This document shows positions 22,601-33,544 of a DNA stretch of 64,000 nucleotides, piece after piece. Below the pieces are notes generated by a model. It was not told where the DNA came from, searched no databases, and worked only from the letters and a program-made list of their open reading frames with translations. Each line of letters starts with the position of its first letter. Within the stretch, counting starts at the first letter, position 1. Both the position numbers and the translations under genes were made by a program. The stretch comes from Tenrec ecaudatus (lineage: Eukaryota; Chordata; Mammalia; Afrosoricida; Tenrecidae). The stretch is from assembly GCF_050624435.1 (NCBI RefSeq), contig NC_134530.1, positions 147,872,221 through 147,936,220 on the forward strand. Reading direction: 5' to 3'.

Positions 22601-25600
22601 AGTTATAACTAATGACTGCCCACCGCTACCTGTTGCCAGGTACACTCTATCAATTTTTTAAAAGCGTTATTTTCCTAATACTCTATTTTATCTAGTTTTT
22701 CAGTATGATGACAGTAACTTTTATAAGAAAGTAAATTCACTAAAAAGATCGGAATGCACATAAACAAATACCAAGTAACAGCAGTAAATTAATGCTTGAA
22801 AATGAACCAATAGCCACTCACCTCCAATGACTCCAATGCACAAGTAGAGTTCCTGCACGGTGTTACAGAAAGAAGCTGCAATCAAGCCACTGCCTGCCAA
22901 GCAGCCACCAGCCATCATGACGGGCCGACTGCCGTATTTGTTCACCAGAACGCTGCTGATAGGGCCTGGGGGAAAACCAAAAGTGTAGTAGGATGTAGGA
23001 AAGGCATCTACCCCTCATATCTACATAAAACATTTAATGACAATAAATCACAAATCCTCCAAAATGAAAAGACACAGAAGACAATGGTAGGGAACACAGC
23101 TTTCTGTAATTATTTCAGAGCCACAGGCATATGTGCAATCCAACATCGTTGTGGAGCTTCTACATCTAGCTAGATACACTGGATGGAATTTTATTAAAAC
23201 ACACAGTATCTAGCCTGAAAAGTGGAAACCTGTCTGAAAGTTTCTAACACTCTAGTAAGAGTGTGATACAAAATCGTTAAGATTGTCACCCTGTCAGCAG
23301 CTGAAAGCTTGTGGGAACCGGGTGAACAAGGCAGTTCTGTCAAGTGGTGGCTCTCACAGGCTTCCCTGGCAAAAGCCCGAGTCTGTCTCTTACGAAGCAC
23401 AACGGGCTTACAGCATGCGGCGAAGGACGTTCATAGGCTTATTCTATCAGGATGTGACCAACACATAATTAGTGAGTGAGTTTGCTCTGCTTTAATTTCG
23501 GGGAAGGTTTCTGGAATAAAGACAACAGATAGGGAAAAAAAGACAACAGAGAGGATATGAGATATGAACACATCTGAATAGGGTTCTGGGTTTACATTAG
23601 TATTTACATATTATTATAAAGAAGGTTTGTAACATATTGAAAAGACAAAATGAGAAAGACTGGGTAAGTATTCATTCCAAACTTAGTTTCACAATTAAAT
23701 CAAGTGATCTCTTTCATTATAAAAACAAGGCAAACTTATCCAAATTATGTGCAACTAGAAGTCTCTGGTGGTCTAGTGATTATATGTTAGGCTCCTAACC
23801 ACACAGTCAGCAATTCAAAATCAGCAGCCAGTCCTTGGGATAAAGATGAGGCTCTCTACTCCAGTAAAGGAGTAGAAACACAGAGAAGCAGTTCCACTCT
23901 GTCCTATAGGGTTGCTGAGAACTGACTGAAAGCCTTTCAGAGTTAACTGGTTCTATGCCTATAATTCTATATTTGGTGGTATTAATACAATGAAAAAATT
24001 GAAGAAAAAAAACTTTGGGGAGAAGATATGTCAGTTTCTCCTCAAAGTAACTTTGGGTAGGACATCGAGTATTATTAAGCAAAACAAAACAGATTAAATT
24101 TCTTCAGTTATAGGAATATACACATACAGAAAGCATTTGGATTTTCTTGAAGTGGGAAAAGAGCCAAATAAAAAGCTAAATAAGAAGAACTAGAAAAAGA
24201 TTTTCATGTATGTCAAGAATCAATTTCCTCATATAAATATAAAGTAGCATCTCTCTTCTTACTACATATAAATATGTAACTTGCCTATTCCAAATTTGGA
24301 ATATGTCTTAATTATAACAAAGTCTTATTCAAAGTAAACAGTGTTTTAAAAGCTATAATTCTTTTTACCTGCTCTCCCTGGTTCATACTTTATTTTTAAA
24401 TAATTTTGTTACGGGCACATACAACTCTTATCACAATCCATATATAAATCGATTGTGTCAAGCACATTTGCACATTCAGTGCCCTCATTCTCAAAACATT
24501 TGCTCTCACTTAAGCAAAAGCTGTAATTCTTAAGTAAGCTAAAAATATTTACTGATTTTAAATGGACACTAATAGAATTTCATTTTTGTAATTTTCAAAT
24601 ATTTCAGTCTCCACTTTATGGGTATGGACTTTCTGAAAATGGTAGCTTTGTGTACATGTACACACACACACACCATTCAAAAAGCTTGTGGGATTCCATT
24701 ATCTTTGCATTTCACCTCCCCCCCAGCAAACTTCCTGAAGCCCATTTTTATATGCTAACTGTGTCTACATAAATATGCAATCAGCATGCAAAAGGGAATG
24801 AAGGCTTTTGATTACCCTAGTCTCTCAGAGGGCCACGCCTCACCAAGGGCTAGGTCCAGAACTGGTACCAGGAGATACATGAGCCTTAACCAAGAATGTG
24901 CAAAAGCAGCTGTCCCGGCGATCTTCTAATTCACCGCATGAAAATATTGTGCCTCAGCTGATGTGAAAATCCGAATTCACAGCTTATGTAAGATGAATGT
25001 AGAAAGTCATAAAATAGGGTCAATGGGAGCCCTGGTGGCCTAGTGGTTACGAGTTGGACTACTTTCCCAAAGGTCAGCAGTTTGAAACCATCAGTGGCTG
25101 TGAGGGAGAAAGATGGGGCTTTCTACTCCCATAAAATAGGGTCATATAAATTAGTAATGTGCAGGTCTGGCACAATAAGAATTCCAAAGATCAAAATACT
25201 GGCATACCATAGGCTGCTGTAAAGTTAGCTGTATTTGAAACAGTAAGCCAAGGGTATTAAAAATTGCAATATTGTGCAACTGAAAATAAGCAAACTAGCA
25301 CAACGGTGTGAAAAACAATCATGCACATTCTAACAAACCACGGTAAGTAGCTAGTTCCCCTCCTCCTGGTGAGCAGAACAACCGCATCAGTTGCTACTGC
25401 GTTGACTGTGCCTCATGGCACCATGTGTGTCCAGCTGGGACCCTACTTACGGGCTTTCTTCACTGAGTATCATTTTTGGCTGCTGGCTTTTCATAAATGG
25501 CCTTAATCATGTGGGGGAACCTTCAATTTATTCCTATCTTGTTAAGAGTTTATCAAGAAAGAGTGATGACTTTTATCAAATGCCTTTTCTGCAGTGATTG

Positions 25601-28390
25601 TCATGGTTCTTTTCCTTTGTCCAACTGACGTGGTGTTTTACATTGTCTAGTTTCATTGGATTTTCAGTGGCTGATTTCTGGAAAGTGGATTGGCAGACCT
25701 TTCTTCTACACCTTCAAGTGGACTCAAATTTCCAATCTTTGGGTTCTCAGTCAAGCACATTAACCATTTTGAACTACGTAAGGGCTTCCTCCCTCAGGTG
25801 ACCCCATGGGAGGAGTCTAGCAAGCATTAGCATCTATTTCTGATCTGAATTTTTTTTAATCAAGAAAAAGAAAAACTAAATCAATTACAACCCAAAACAT
25901 ATCATAGTTTTCAGGATATGGCTCAAGCACCCAAGTAAAGAAATAGAGCTCTAACAGTGATGATAACCACTGGGAAGGCAATCAAACAAAATAACTCAGT
26001 GGTAAAAAAATCAGCCACAAGGCCCCAAATAGGCAATTCATCTTTTAGAGTTATTTCAGAAAGGAAGACCCCAATTAGCCATCATTAAAAATAGAAAAAG
26101 GTCCAATTTATAGGTCTTTTGTAATAAATTCAGAGAAATGTGTTAGTATCTTCCTAAGGGGTGAGGACAAAGAAGGCACTGTTTCACCAAAGGAAAGTGT
26201 CATGTGCAATCAGCACAACTGACATCACTTAGGAAACTCAAGTGGCTCAAGTCCAGTCTCAACATGTCAACTTCTGATTTGTAGTAGCTGAAAGTAATAC
26301 TGAGAGCATCTGAGCAAGCACTGCTGGGTAATATTTATACCAAATTCTTCTCATCATAACGATCACAGAACTATTAGAAATCCTGGTGGATTACAGTTGA
26401 AAACCTCCAAAGTCCCTCCCTTATGATTTTTCTGAAATTTATTAAAAATAAACACTATAATTTAGCATGTAGGGTTTATTTAAAACAGCAGTTCTCGACC
26501 TGTGGCTTGCCGCCCCTTTGGGGGTCGAACGACCCTTTCACAGGGGTCGCCTGATTCCTAACGGTAGCAAAGTGACAGTTATGAAGTAGCAACTGAAATA
26601 ATTTCAGTTTTAAAGGGTCACAGCATTAGGAAGGTTGAGAACCACTGGTTAAAAAAAAGTATTTAACAAACAAAACAAGCGTATGTTCAAACTTTAAACA
26701 GCACAAAACGACGTTGTTACGGGCCATCCAGTTGGTCCTGACTCATAGGGAACTCTACGTACAACAGATCAAAACAGTGCCCGGTCCTTTGACATGCGCA
26801 CAACTTCAATGTACAAACTCACAGAGAAATGGTGGACAAACATATACATAGTGGGGAAAAGGTCTCGGTGTCTCACTTCAGGCAACCAGCTAATCTGTTT
26901 CTTCTGTGCAATTAAATCATGGGCTTTATTTAAGTTGTGGCTTCACTTTTGTTTATATAAAAAGCTTCTTGAAGGATCAGTGTTCTCTACAACTCCTCAT
27001 GCTTAACTACAGCTGAACATGCTTACAGGGCTTGGTAGATACTGGCTGAATCGGTCACAAGTTCAGTGGCCTAAGTCTAAGTTATTATAATTGGAATGTG
27101 GTATTCTCTTAAAAGAGCTCCAGCTCCATGTGAGAATTCTCTGAGGCACAAAATTTCCACCCAAACCAAGATTGAAAAGATGTGAAAGTTTGGTTAAATA
27201 TGCAACAAGCTACACCATCAATTCCAGTGTATAAATACCCTTGGCTCTGGAATCCTTGTTAAGTAAGGGACTATTTATTATCTTTAAGTATCATGGTAAG
27301 CAAGTTAAATTGTGATCTGATGTACCATGGTAAAACAGATTTTAAATGAAGTAAACAGCTTACTCTCTATGGTTTCTTCGCAATATGCCCCCCCACCCCG
27401 AAAAAAAAGATGGGTGGGGGAGGAAGAGAGACAAGATTTAATATTTTAGGGTATATCTAAAAGGGTTTGGGATGCTTACAATCACAAGTAACAAAGGTGA
27501 GATTTTACTCAGTAGTCTAGTATACTAACACCAGGAGACTTCGAACTATGTTATTTGGGTTGTTATCTGACTTACTTTAATTCATCCAACATCATTTGGA
27601 AAACAACTCTATATTAACAGCTCAGAGACTAGCAAAGCATTAACAAGAAAAGGAAAAACAATTGTGCACATATGATTAAAAGTAACATCTTTTTTTGCTC
27701 GATACTTCAGTTGAATCACATTGAAAGGGTCCCTCACAACTTCTTATTTCTGTTTCAGAATATCAGAGAGGAACAAACAGAGCAAAGGCAGCCATTGGGA
27801 GGAGCTGCCAAGGGAATGAAACATGTAACTGAATCTGACACAAAGCTTCCAGAAATCACATTTTAAAACACCTCACTGATTAAGACACTTCTATGCGGTA
27901 CGTACTACAGAGCCTTGTTTGCTGAGTAAGGAAGCTCCAGTGGCTTTGTTGGGCAAATGGTATACTGGGTAAATGTTGGGCTGCTAACAGGTTAGCGATT
28001 CACACCTATCAGCAGCAGCTCGGGAGAAAGAGAAGGCTGTCTGTTCCCATGGAGATTCAGACCCTCAATAAAAGGTCTGACAGGGCCACTAAGCATCGGA
28101 ATCCCCTCAAAGGCAGTGGGTGGGTAGGGCTGCATAATGGCAGTTAAAAGAGCAGGCCTTAGTGGCTACTTACCTCCAGCATACATAACGGCCAACATGA
28201 TGGAGGATATCCAAGATACTTCACTGGTGGTGGCATTGAATATACCTTCAATTTCCTTGAAAAATACGGTGATGGATTTGGGAAATGCGTAAGAGAAGCC
28301 GATGGAAATGAAAGCTCCAACCACCACTGCCCAGCCCCAGCCTCCATCTGGGGGGGTGTATCCAACTGGACCGCCTATCGCTGGTGGCAT
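13344..28390 (-). CDS. SLC16A1: Monocarboxylate transporter 1 (MCT1), spliced CDS over four coding exons
   Basis: Proton-linked plasma-membrane carrier for lactate, pyruvate and ketone bodies; major-facilitator fold with 12 membrane helices, usually partnered by basigin (family knowledge). Joining 28390-28174, 22965-22822, 17092-16226 and 13648-13344 gives 1,533 nt and 510 residues with no internal stop. Visible hallmarks are the SLC16 N-terminal motif with Asp15-Gly-Gly-Trp-Gly-Trp (15-20), Lys38 in helix 1, the second SLC16 signature around Tyr138-Gly153 with Lys141/Lys142/Arg143, and Asp309 with Arg313 in helix 8, the proton/substrate pair. A hydrophilic loop (about 197-246) separates the two six-helix halves and the C-terminal tail (446-510) is highly charged. 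All junctions are phase 1 within Gly codons (73, 121, 410). Human MCT1 has 500 residues; the extra 10 lie in the tail. The close match along the whole length argues for the functional orthologue rather than a paralogue or retrocopy. Confidence 0.97.
14060..14250 (-). repeat. MIR SINE, minus
   Basis: Contains the MIR core in reverse: 'aagtaacttgcccaaggtca' followed by 'caaagttagtaa'. Confidence 0.85.
14450..14640 (+). repeat. AfroSINE, diverged
   Basis: tRNA-like start is weak; the tail 'gttgctatgactcagtcatt' is clear. Confidence 0.65.
15385..15512 (+). repeat. MIR SINE
   Basis: 'gtgagcttggacaaaatcac' followed by 'caataaagcgaggatgg' matches the MIR core order. Confidence 0.6.
15513..15806. 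repeat. Two AfroSINE fragments in inverted orientation
   Basis: 15513-15605 reads as a SINE head on plus; 15610-15806 reads as a SINE on minus, ending with 'accattgtgctaccag'. Confidence 0.6.
16226..17092 (-). CDS. SLC16A1: SLC16A1 exon 4: residues 121-410, transport core
   Basis: The largest coding exon (867 nt). Its acceptor is a T/C-rich tract ending CCCCCAG before 17092; its donor is GTACAG after 16226. It encodes the Lys137/Lys141/Lys142/Arg143 cluster, helices 4-6, the central cytosolic loop (about 197-246, the most diverged part against human), and helices 7-11. Asp309 and Arg313 sit in the segment Phe-Val-Asp-Met-Val-Ala-Arg-Pro, where human MCT1 has the same numbering. The open frame runs past the donor into the intron, but that extension matches no family sequence and is not coding. 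Confidence 0.97.
17330..17470 (+). repeat. MIR SINE 3' part
   Basis: 'catgtaaagcccttgacggc' then 'acccagtaaatatta' follows the MIR 3' order. Confidence 0.65.
18163..19227 (+). mobile_element. L1 3' UTR copy with 12-bp target duplication
   Basis: Flanked by TATAGTGCTTTC at 18151-18162 and 19228-19239. 5'-truncated, all 3' UTR. The L1 AATAAAA end is at about 19172; about 35 further nt follow and end in another A-rich run, so the RNA apparently ran past the first poly(A) signal. Confidence 0.9.
21428..21550 (-). repeat. AfroSINE, minus, partial
   Basis: 'acaaactcactgcagtcgag' is the reversed SINE end. Confidence 0.8.
21730..22215 (-). mobile_element. Older L1 3' UTR fragment, minus
   Basis: Same block order as the young copies but diverged; interrupted by a G16 run at 22194-22209. 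Confidence 0.7.
22822..22965 (-). CDS. SLC16A1: SLC16A1 exon 3: residues 73-121 (helices 2-4 region)
   Basis: A 144-nt exon with acceptor ...CCCCCAG before 22965 and donor GTGAGT after 22822, both phase 1. It encodes the end of helix 2, the loop with Asn81-Lys-Tyr-Gly-Ser-Arg86, the Gly/Ala-rich helix 3 and the start of helix 4. Pro87 directly after Arg86 is unexpected: human MCT1 has Ile at this point as I recall it. Otherwise the segment is close to other mammalian MCT1 proteins. Confidence 0.95.
23757..23965 (+). repeat. AfroSINE
   Basis: Head 'gaagtctctggtggtctagt', tail 'ctatagggttgctgag'. Confidence 0.85.
24380..24515 (-). mobile_element. L1 3' UTR terminus, minus, 5'-truncated
   Basis: 'acaactcttatcacaatcca' and 'gtgtcaagcacatttgcaca' blocks. 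Confidence 0.85.
25026..25140 (+). repeat. AfroSINE, 5' half well preserved
   Basis: Head GGGAGCCCTGGTGGCCTAGT; stops after 'ctactcccataaaa', so the 3' half is missing. Confidence 0.9.
25500..25690 (-). mobile_element. L1 ORF2 fragment, minus
   Basis: 'ttcctatcttgttaagagtt' and 'gtggtgttttacattg' match the reverse-transcriptase region of mammalian L1, reversed. Decayed. Confidence 0.65.
26486..26647. mobile_element. SPIN-family hAT MITE, copy 3
   Basis: Ends CAGCAGTTCTCGACCTGTGG and reversed CAGTGGTTCTCAACCTTCC. Flanks ATTTAAAA and GTTAAAAA may be an eroded 8-bp duplication. Part of the GT-rich middle is deleted. Confidence 0.9.
26713..26790 (-). mobile_element. RTE 3' end fragment
   Basis: 'gttgttacgggccatccagt' then 'aacagtgcccggtccttt', the reversed RTE terminus. 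Confidence 0.7.
27928..28125 (+). repeat. AfroSINE, diverged
   Basis: Head 'gaagctccagtggctttg', middle 'gggctgctaacaggttagcg'; ends about 50 bp before exon 2's donor. Confidence 0.7.
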
Positions 28391-28434
28391 TATGGGAGGA
28401 GATGAATTTCACAATGTTGCTCAAATCCAAATAT
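28174..28434 (-). CDS. SLC16A1: SLC16A1 exon 2: end of 5' UTR, start codon and residues 1-72
   Basis: The acceptor CAG lies just upstream of 28434, after a T-rich stretch; 44 nt of 5' UTR follow before the ATG at 28390-28388. The coding part (28390-28174) encodes the cytosolic N-terminus with the Asp-Gly-Gly-Trp-Gly-Trp motif, helix 1 with Lys38, and part of helix 2. The donor is GTAAGT directly after 28174, splitting Gly73 in phase 1. The start is chosen because it gives the family's conserved Met-Pro-Pro N-terminus and because stretches just upstream of the ATG resemble the human 5' UTR as I recall it. The 5' edge of the exon is the less certain boundary. Confidence 0.93.
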
Positions 28435-30184
28435 CTGAAGGATATAAAATTGAAACAATATACGTCAATAATAGTATCTCACAAGATTTCTTATACCTAG
28501 TTTTTAAGTAACTGGATGGTTTTCAATGTTACTTGTCTAACATAGATATTATTTTCTCAGAACATTAACAGAAAGCCTGACAGTATAGATATTACTCATA
28601 CACTTGTAGGAGCTTAAAGGGAAAAAGCTCCTTACCACTTGAAAGCATTACAAAATCAACTCTTTTCAATACATGTAACACTTGTATAGTAGAGGTATTG
28701 AAATATGCCCCTTGGCTTTATCAGTAACATACTTCTTCTAATTACTATAAAAACTACTAACTTGACTTACATGCTTACAAAATTTACTCAACACAAACCC
28801 TACAGCAATTCCATATTTTAAACACAGCCTCAAGAAACTTTTCCCTTTCCCCAAACATATTCTTGAACATGTACTTTCTTTCAACTTTCTCTTATCATGA
28901 GCGGATTTCTAAGTGTTAAGAAGTAAGTACCTTACTCACTAGATGTGTAGCAATTTGGAAAACAGAAGGCCTTATTAAACAGAAAAATTCTCATTCACTG
29001 GGCTGAAAATTTATTTCAGAAAATCTTCCTTTTATTTAATTGCCTCAATTTGAGGTATTTCTCTTCCCCCTCTCCATTCTAAGACAAGAAAGATAAGTTC
29101 CTAAATACTAGCTTAGCCAGTACAGCTAAACTCATAAATGGAGCTCTTGGTTTCAAGTGTAGTTTTAGGGAACTTGAAGTCACCTAGTTTTAGTGAATGA
29201 CATGGTCAGAAAGTGCAGCCTGTTCATTTGTAAGTGGAGTGAGTGAGCATTTGGTCGTAGGACTGTCTGTGTCTTGTCATGAAGCTCTCCTTTACGTTAT
29301 TTAAGACAACCTTGATCCTGGATTTCAAGTCATTCTCCAACACGAAGCAGCATGTCCACTTCAGTCTACTTCCACTCAGACGACCTTAAAGCAGATCTTA
29401 ATGCAGATCAGAGAGGGCAATCTCACACACTTGGCCTCCATGCTCCACAGTGTAGTACAAATTCTAGCTTCCGAGCAGCTAGTCTCCACTTCTAAACACT
29501 GTTTCTTCCTGAACTTCCTGCTCTAACCCAAAGCTTAAAATGTGACTTAGGACAGCTGACCTTGTAGGAGTAGGAAGAAAACAGTCCCTAAGAGACAATT
29601 TCTCTAAAAATGTAAAAGGGGATAGAGAATAATAACCAATGCTCTTAAGTGGAACAATTCAAACAAAGGGTACCAGAGCACAACAACATCATTCCCAAGG
29701 TGCTTACTAAAGGCTTATGAAGTGCCAAGTCCTTTTCAGGTACCACAAAGTAAGCAGTGTATAAAACATTTATATAATCCCCGTCCCTCATCAAATCCAG
29801 AGGATCTAAAATAAAACCAATTAAAGTTTAAAATTTAAAGGTTCTAATATAAAGGTAAAGACAGGTAGTAATATTAGGCATTTATCTTTTGTGACTTTTA
29901 AATGAGAAGGCACCTAATGTTCCATCATTTTGAATTGGTATTTATTGTTGGTTTTTGGTCGATAACTCGTTTCTTTTGGTTATGATGTAATGAGAACCAG
30001 GAAACATCATTGAGAAAATCCTGGATCCTGGAAGCCCAACTCTTTATTATGTTGAAGGTTCAGTTAAAAAAAAAACAACAACTCAATAATCACAATTTCA
30101 ACAAAAAAAGCACACAGTGACTGACCAAGGGAAAAATAATCACACAATAAGATGTAGCTTCTACTCTTCTGTCAAGTTTGCCAT
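28435..30184. other. Intron 1 DNA without recognised repeats
   Basis: AT-rich; I see no gene, SINE or LINE here. It borders the coding exon, so ordinary intron sequence is the simplest reading. Confidence 0.5.
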
Positions 30185-31343
30185 ACTGTGGTGGCTCATC
30201 TATCGCTATGATGCTGGAAAAGTTATGCCATGAATACTTCACCCATCGTCACATATGGTAGACTGGTTCCAGTGTCATTTTCAGATTAAGCACAGACAAG
30301 AAAGAATAGGTGTTCTGAAATGGAGAGATTGGCCACTAGTAACCTTAAAAATAGCAGGAGAACCTGGTCTGAGAGAATGCCAGAAGATGAGACCCTCAAA
30401 TTGGAAGGTATTCAAAATATAATTGGTGAAGAGATAAATCCTCAAAGGAGTTTTGGGGAATCTGATAGGGTATGCCCCAAACTAAAAAACAAACAACCAA
30501 AAACATAGCTGCAAATATCCATTAATAATCAGAATGTAGATTGTACAAATGTAGATTGGTATTGGTATTGGCCATTCTGAATCACATAATCATACAGTTT
30601 ACTATGCTAGGAATGACAAATTCCAGAGAAATGGTGTTACATTTATCGTCAAAAAGCACATTTGACGATATATCTTGAAATATAATGCTGCCTGTGGTAG
30701 AATATCGATACACCTATAGGGAAGATTATTTAATAAAACTAGAATTCAAATGTACAGACCAATCACCAAAGCTAGTAAGAAAAAAACTCTACCTAATTTT
30801 CTGTCAAATTGATCAAGCATGTAAAGATGCATTTGTAATTACTAATGAGTGGCATGTACTAATTGGAAACAATGATGAAGAGCCAATAGGTGGAAAGCAT
30901 GGAGATAACACGACAGAATTTTGCAAGACTAACAACTACTCTATTGCGAACACCCTTTTTCAACAACATAAGTGGCAACTACAAATGTGGACTCCAAAGA
31001 CACAAAACACAAGAATCACATCTGTGGAACAGGATGATGGAGAAGCTCAATGTTATCAGCCAAAACAAGGCAAGGGACCACAGGTGGAGCAGATCATTAA
31101 CTGCTCAAATGCAAGTGCAGGTTGCAGCTGAAGAAAAGTAAAACACGCCTACTGAGTCAAAGCACACCTGAGTGTCCTACTTGAATTTAGAAATCATCTC
31201 AAGAATAGTGAGCACTAATAACCAAAGTCCAATGAATTGTGGGATAATAACACCACACACAAAAAAGCAAATGGTCATTAAACAAACAAACAGGAAAGAA
31301 TAGACCAAAATTGGGTCAGAAGATTCGAAAACTTGCTGTAGAT

Positions 31344-31480
31344 CAGCGGTTCTCAACCTGTGGGTGTCAACCCCTTTGGGCGGGGGGTGGAGTGTCAAAC
31401 AACCAACCCTTTCACCCTGATTCTTAACAGTAACAAAATTACAGTTATGAAGTAGCAACACAAATAGTTTTATGGTTTGG

Positions 31481-31512
<32 letters not shown>

Positions 31513-31574
31513 GTCACCAGAACACGAGGAACTGTATTAAAGGGTTGCGGCATTAGGAGGGCTGAGAACCACTG
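31344..31574. mobile_element. SPIN-family hAT MITE, copy 4, with a 30-G run
   Basis: Ends CAGCGGTTCTCAACCTGTGG and reversed CAGTGGTTCTCAGCCCTCC. A homopolymer of 30 G occupies 31482-31511, where other copies have 5-8 G. Confidence 0.9.
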
Positions 31575-32867
31575 CAGATTGTAGAATAATTAAATCAAAT
31601 GGAAGAAATAAAGAACTTGGAAAATTTCAAAGGCAGCTCAGGAAAACCTAAAGCAAAACATTATCATAAAATATGCAAATACCTGGGGTTAGAAAACCAA
31701 AAGCGAAGAACATGCTCCACTTCCCTAAGCTGAACCGAAGAAACATTTGAGCCTCAAGTGGCAATACTCAAGTATTCACTGGACACAGTACTGAACGATG
31801 CAGGAAGCATCAAAACAAGACGGAATGAACATAATCACTGCACCAAGAAAAGAACTCAGCCATTTCTAGAGGTAGAATGTGATCAACAACAAATGGTATT
31901 GCAGGAAGAAGTACACGTTCCAAAGAAGGCATTAGTGAAAACCAAGGCTCTGGGAATTCATGAAATCATAATCAAAATGTTTCAACAAGTTGATGTGGTA
32001 CCGGAAGCACTCAATCACCAATGCCAAGAAATCTGGGAGACAGCTACATGGTGAACCAACAGGGAGAGGTCCATATCTGTGCCCATTTCAAAGAAAGGTG
32101 ACCCAACAGAATGTGGAAATTACTAAACAATTTCATTATTACTCTGTGTTAGTAAAATTTTTTAATGGAGCAGCAAACTGCTAGAAACTTAAGCAATTTT
32201 CCTAAGAAGATGTGGAACAAGGGATACCATTACTGATGTCAGATGGATCTTTGCATTTCTTTGACTGTGCAAAGACATTCAACTAGTTGGATCATAAAAA
32301 TCTATGGATAACATTTCAAAGAACGAGAATTTCAAACACTTAACTGTGCTTATGTGAGATCTTTGTTTGGCCAAGGCAGTCAGTCATACACACAAGCACT
32401 GGGGTACCACTTGATTCAAAACCAAGAAAGGTGGTGTGTCAGTGTTGTATCTTTTCACCCTACTATACACTAATCAAATAAGTAGAGTAGATAAACTATA
32501 TGAAGAACTTGACTTCAAGACCAGAGTAGGTGGGAAAAAAAAGACCAGAGAAGGCTCATTAACAACCTGCAATGTTTGCCACACATAAAGAACTTTTACC
32601 ACTTATTGACTGAAGTTGTCGAGGATTTCATTTCACTTGCAGCAACAATGAATACCCAAAGCAACAGCAGTCAGGAAATCAAGTGATGAATTGCACATCG
32701 CTAGCAAAAGACCTCTTGAGAGTGCTGGGGAATGAAGATGTAATTTTGAGGACAATCGTGCACCTGCCCCAAACCATGACACTTTCAAAGATCTCATACA
32801 TAAGAAAGCTAGACAATAAATGAAGAAGACTACAAGAATTTGAGTTAGTGTTGGTGAGTACTAAAAA

Positions 32868-33160
32868 AAGTATCATGGACTACATATAACCCCCTCCTTG
32901 GGGGATGGACAACAGAAAAGTAGATGAAGGGAGATGTTGGGCAGTGAAAGACATGACAAAATAATAATTTATAAGTTATCAAGGGTTTGGGAAGGAGGGG
33001 AAAATGAGGAGCTGATACTAAGAGTTCAAGTAAAAAGAAAATGTTTTGAGAATGATGATGGCAACAAATGTACAAATGTGCTTGACACAAGGGATGGATG
33101 GATGGGTGGTGATGAATTTAACGAGTCCTCAATAAAATGATTTTTTTTTAAAGAAAAAAA
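32868..33160 (+). mobile_element. 5'-truncated L1 3' end inserted in the RTE
   Basis: Ends AATAAAATGA plus an A/T-rich tail. RTE sequence is interrupted at its left and resumes after the SPIN copy that follows. Confidence 0.85.
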
Positions 33161-33163
33161 GAA

Positions 33164-33342
33164 TAGTGGTTCTCAACCTGTGGGTAAAACGACCCTCACA
33201 GGGGTCGCCCGATTCCTAACAGTAGCAAAATTACAGTGATGAAGTAGCAATGCAAATAATGTTATGGTTGGTGGGGAGGGGTCACCACCACATGAGGAAC
33301 TGTATTAAAGGGTCACGGCATTAGGAAGGTTGAGAACCACTG
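33164..33342. mobile_element. SPIN-family hAT MITE, copy 5
   Basis: Lies directly behind the L1 A-rich tail. Ends AGTGGTTCTCAACCTGTGGG and reversed CAGTGGTTCTCAACCTTCC. Lacks about 25 bp near the left end. Confidence 0.9.
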
Positions 33343-33544
33343 CCTTAGAAGAACAAACACATTTGTTTTGGAGGAAGTATAGCCTGAATGCTCCTTAGGA
33401 GCAAAGTGTTAAGATTTTATCTCACATACTTTGGATATGTAACAATTGAAGGGTACAGGACTGGACAGTGTTTTGTTTCTTCGTACTCAGGGTTGCTATG
33501 AATCAAAACTAACTTTATGTCACAACAACGACAGCATACCATAT

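Larger units (their letters stand above)
17093..22821 (-). other. SLC16A1: SLC16A1 intron 3
   Basis: 5.7 kb, GTGAGT...CCCCCAG. Holds a MIR, a young L1 3' UTR copy, an AfroSINE, an older L1 fragment and a G16 tract. 19240-19730 is G+C-richer and unassigned. 20040-20250 is faintly like an old hAT element. Confidence 0.9.
22966..28173 (-). other. SLC16A1: SLC16A1 intron 2
   Basis: 5.2 kb, GTAAGT...CCCCCAG. Mostly AT-rich unassigned DNA with AfroSINEs, an L1 ORF2 fragment, an L1 UTR scrap and a SPIN copy. Confidence 0.9.
30185..33534 (+). mobile_element. Long RTE/BovB LINE copy, plus, with three later insertions
   Basis: Collinear with the afrotherian RTE: 5' region near 30320, endonuclease region (frame at 30685-31131), RT region with Lys-Thr-Lys-Ala-Leu-Gly-Ile and Glu-Ile-Trp-Glu-Thr-Ala (about 31930-32050), then the 3' end at 33420-33534. 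Broken by frameshifts and stops. Interrupted by SPIN (31344-31574), an L1 terminus (32868-33160) and SPIN (33164-33342); RTE sequence resumes after each. Confidence 0.85.

Noticed and set aside
25026..25140. tRNA-like heads of AfroSINEs as tRNA genes
   Set aside because: The A/B-box-like parts are embedded in the SINE body and do not form a complete acceptor and anticodon arrangement.
30685..31131. 148-codon plus frame
   Set aside because: A surviving piece of the RTE endonuclease region, not an independent gene.
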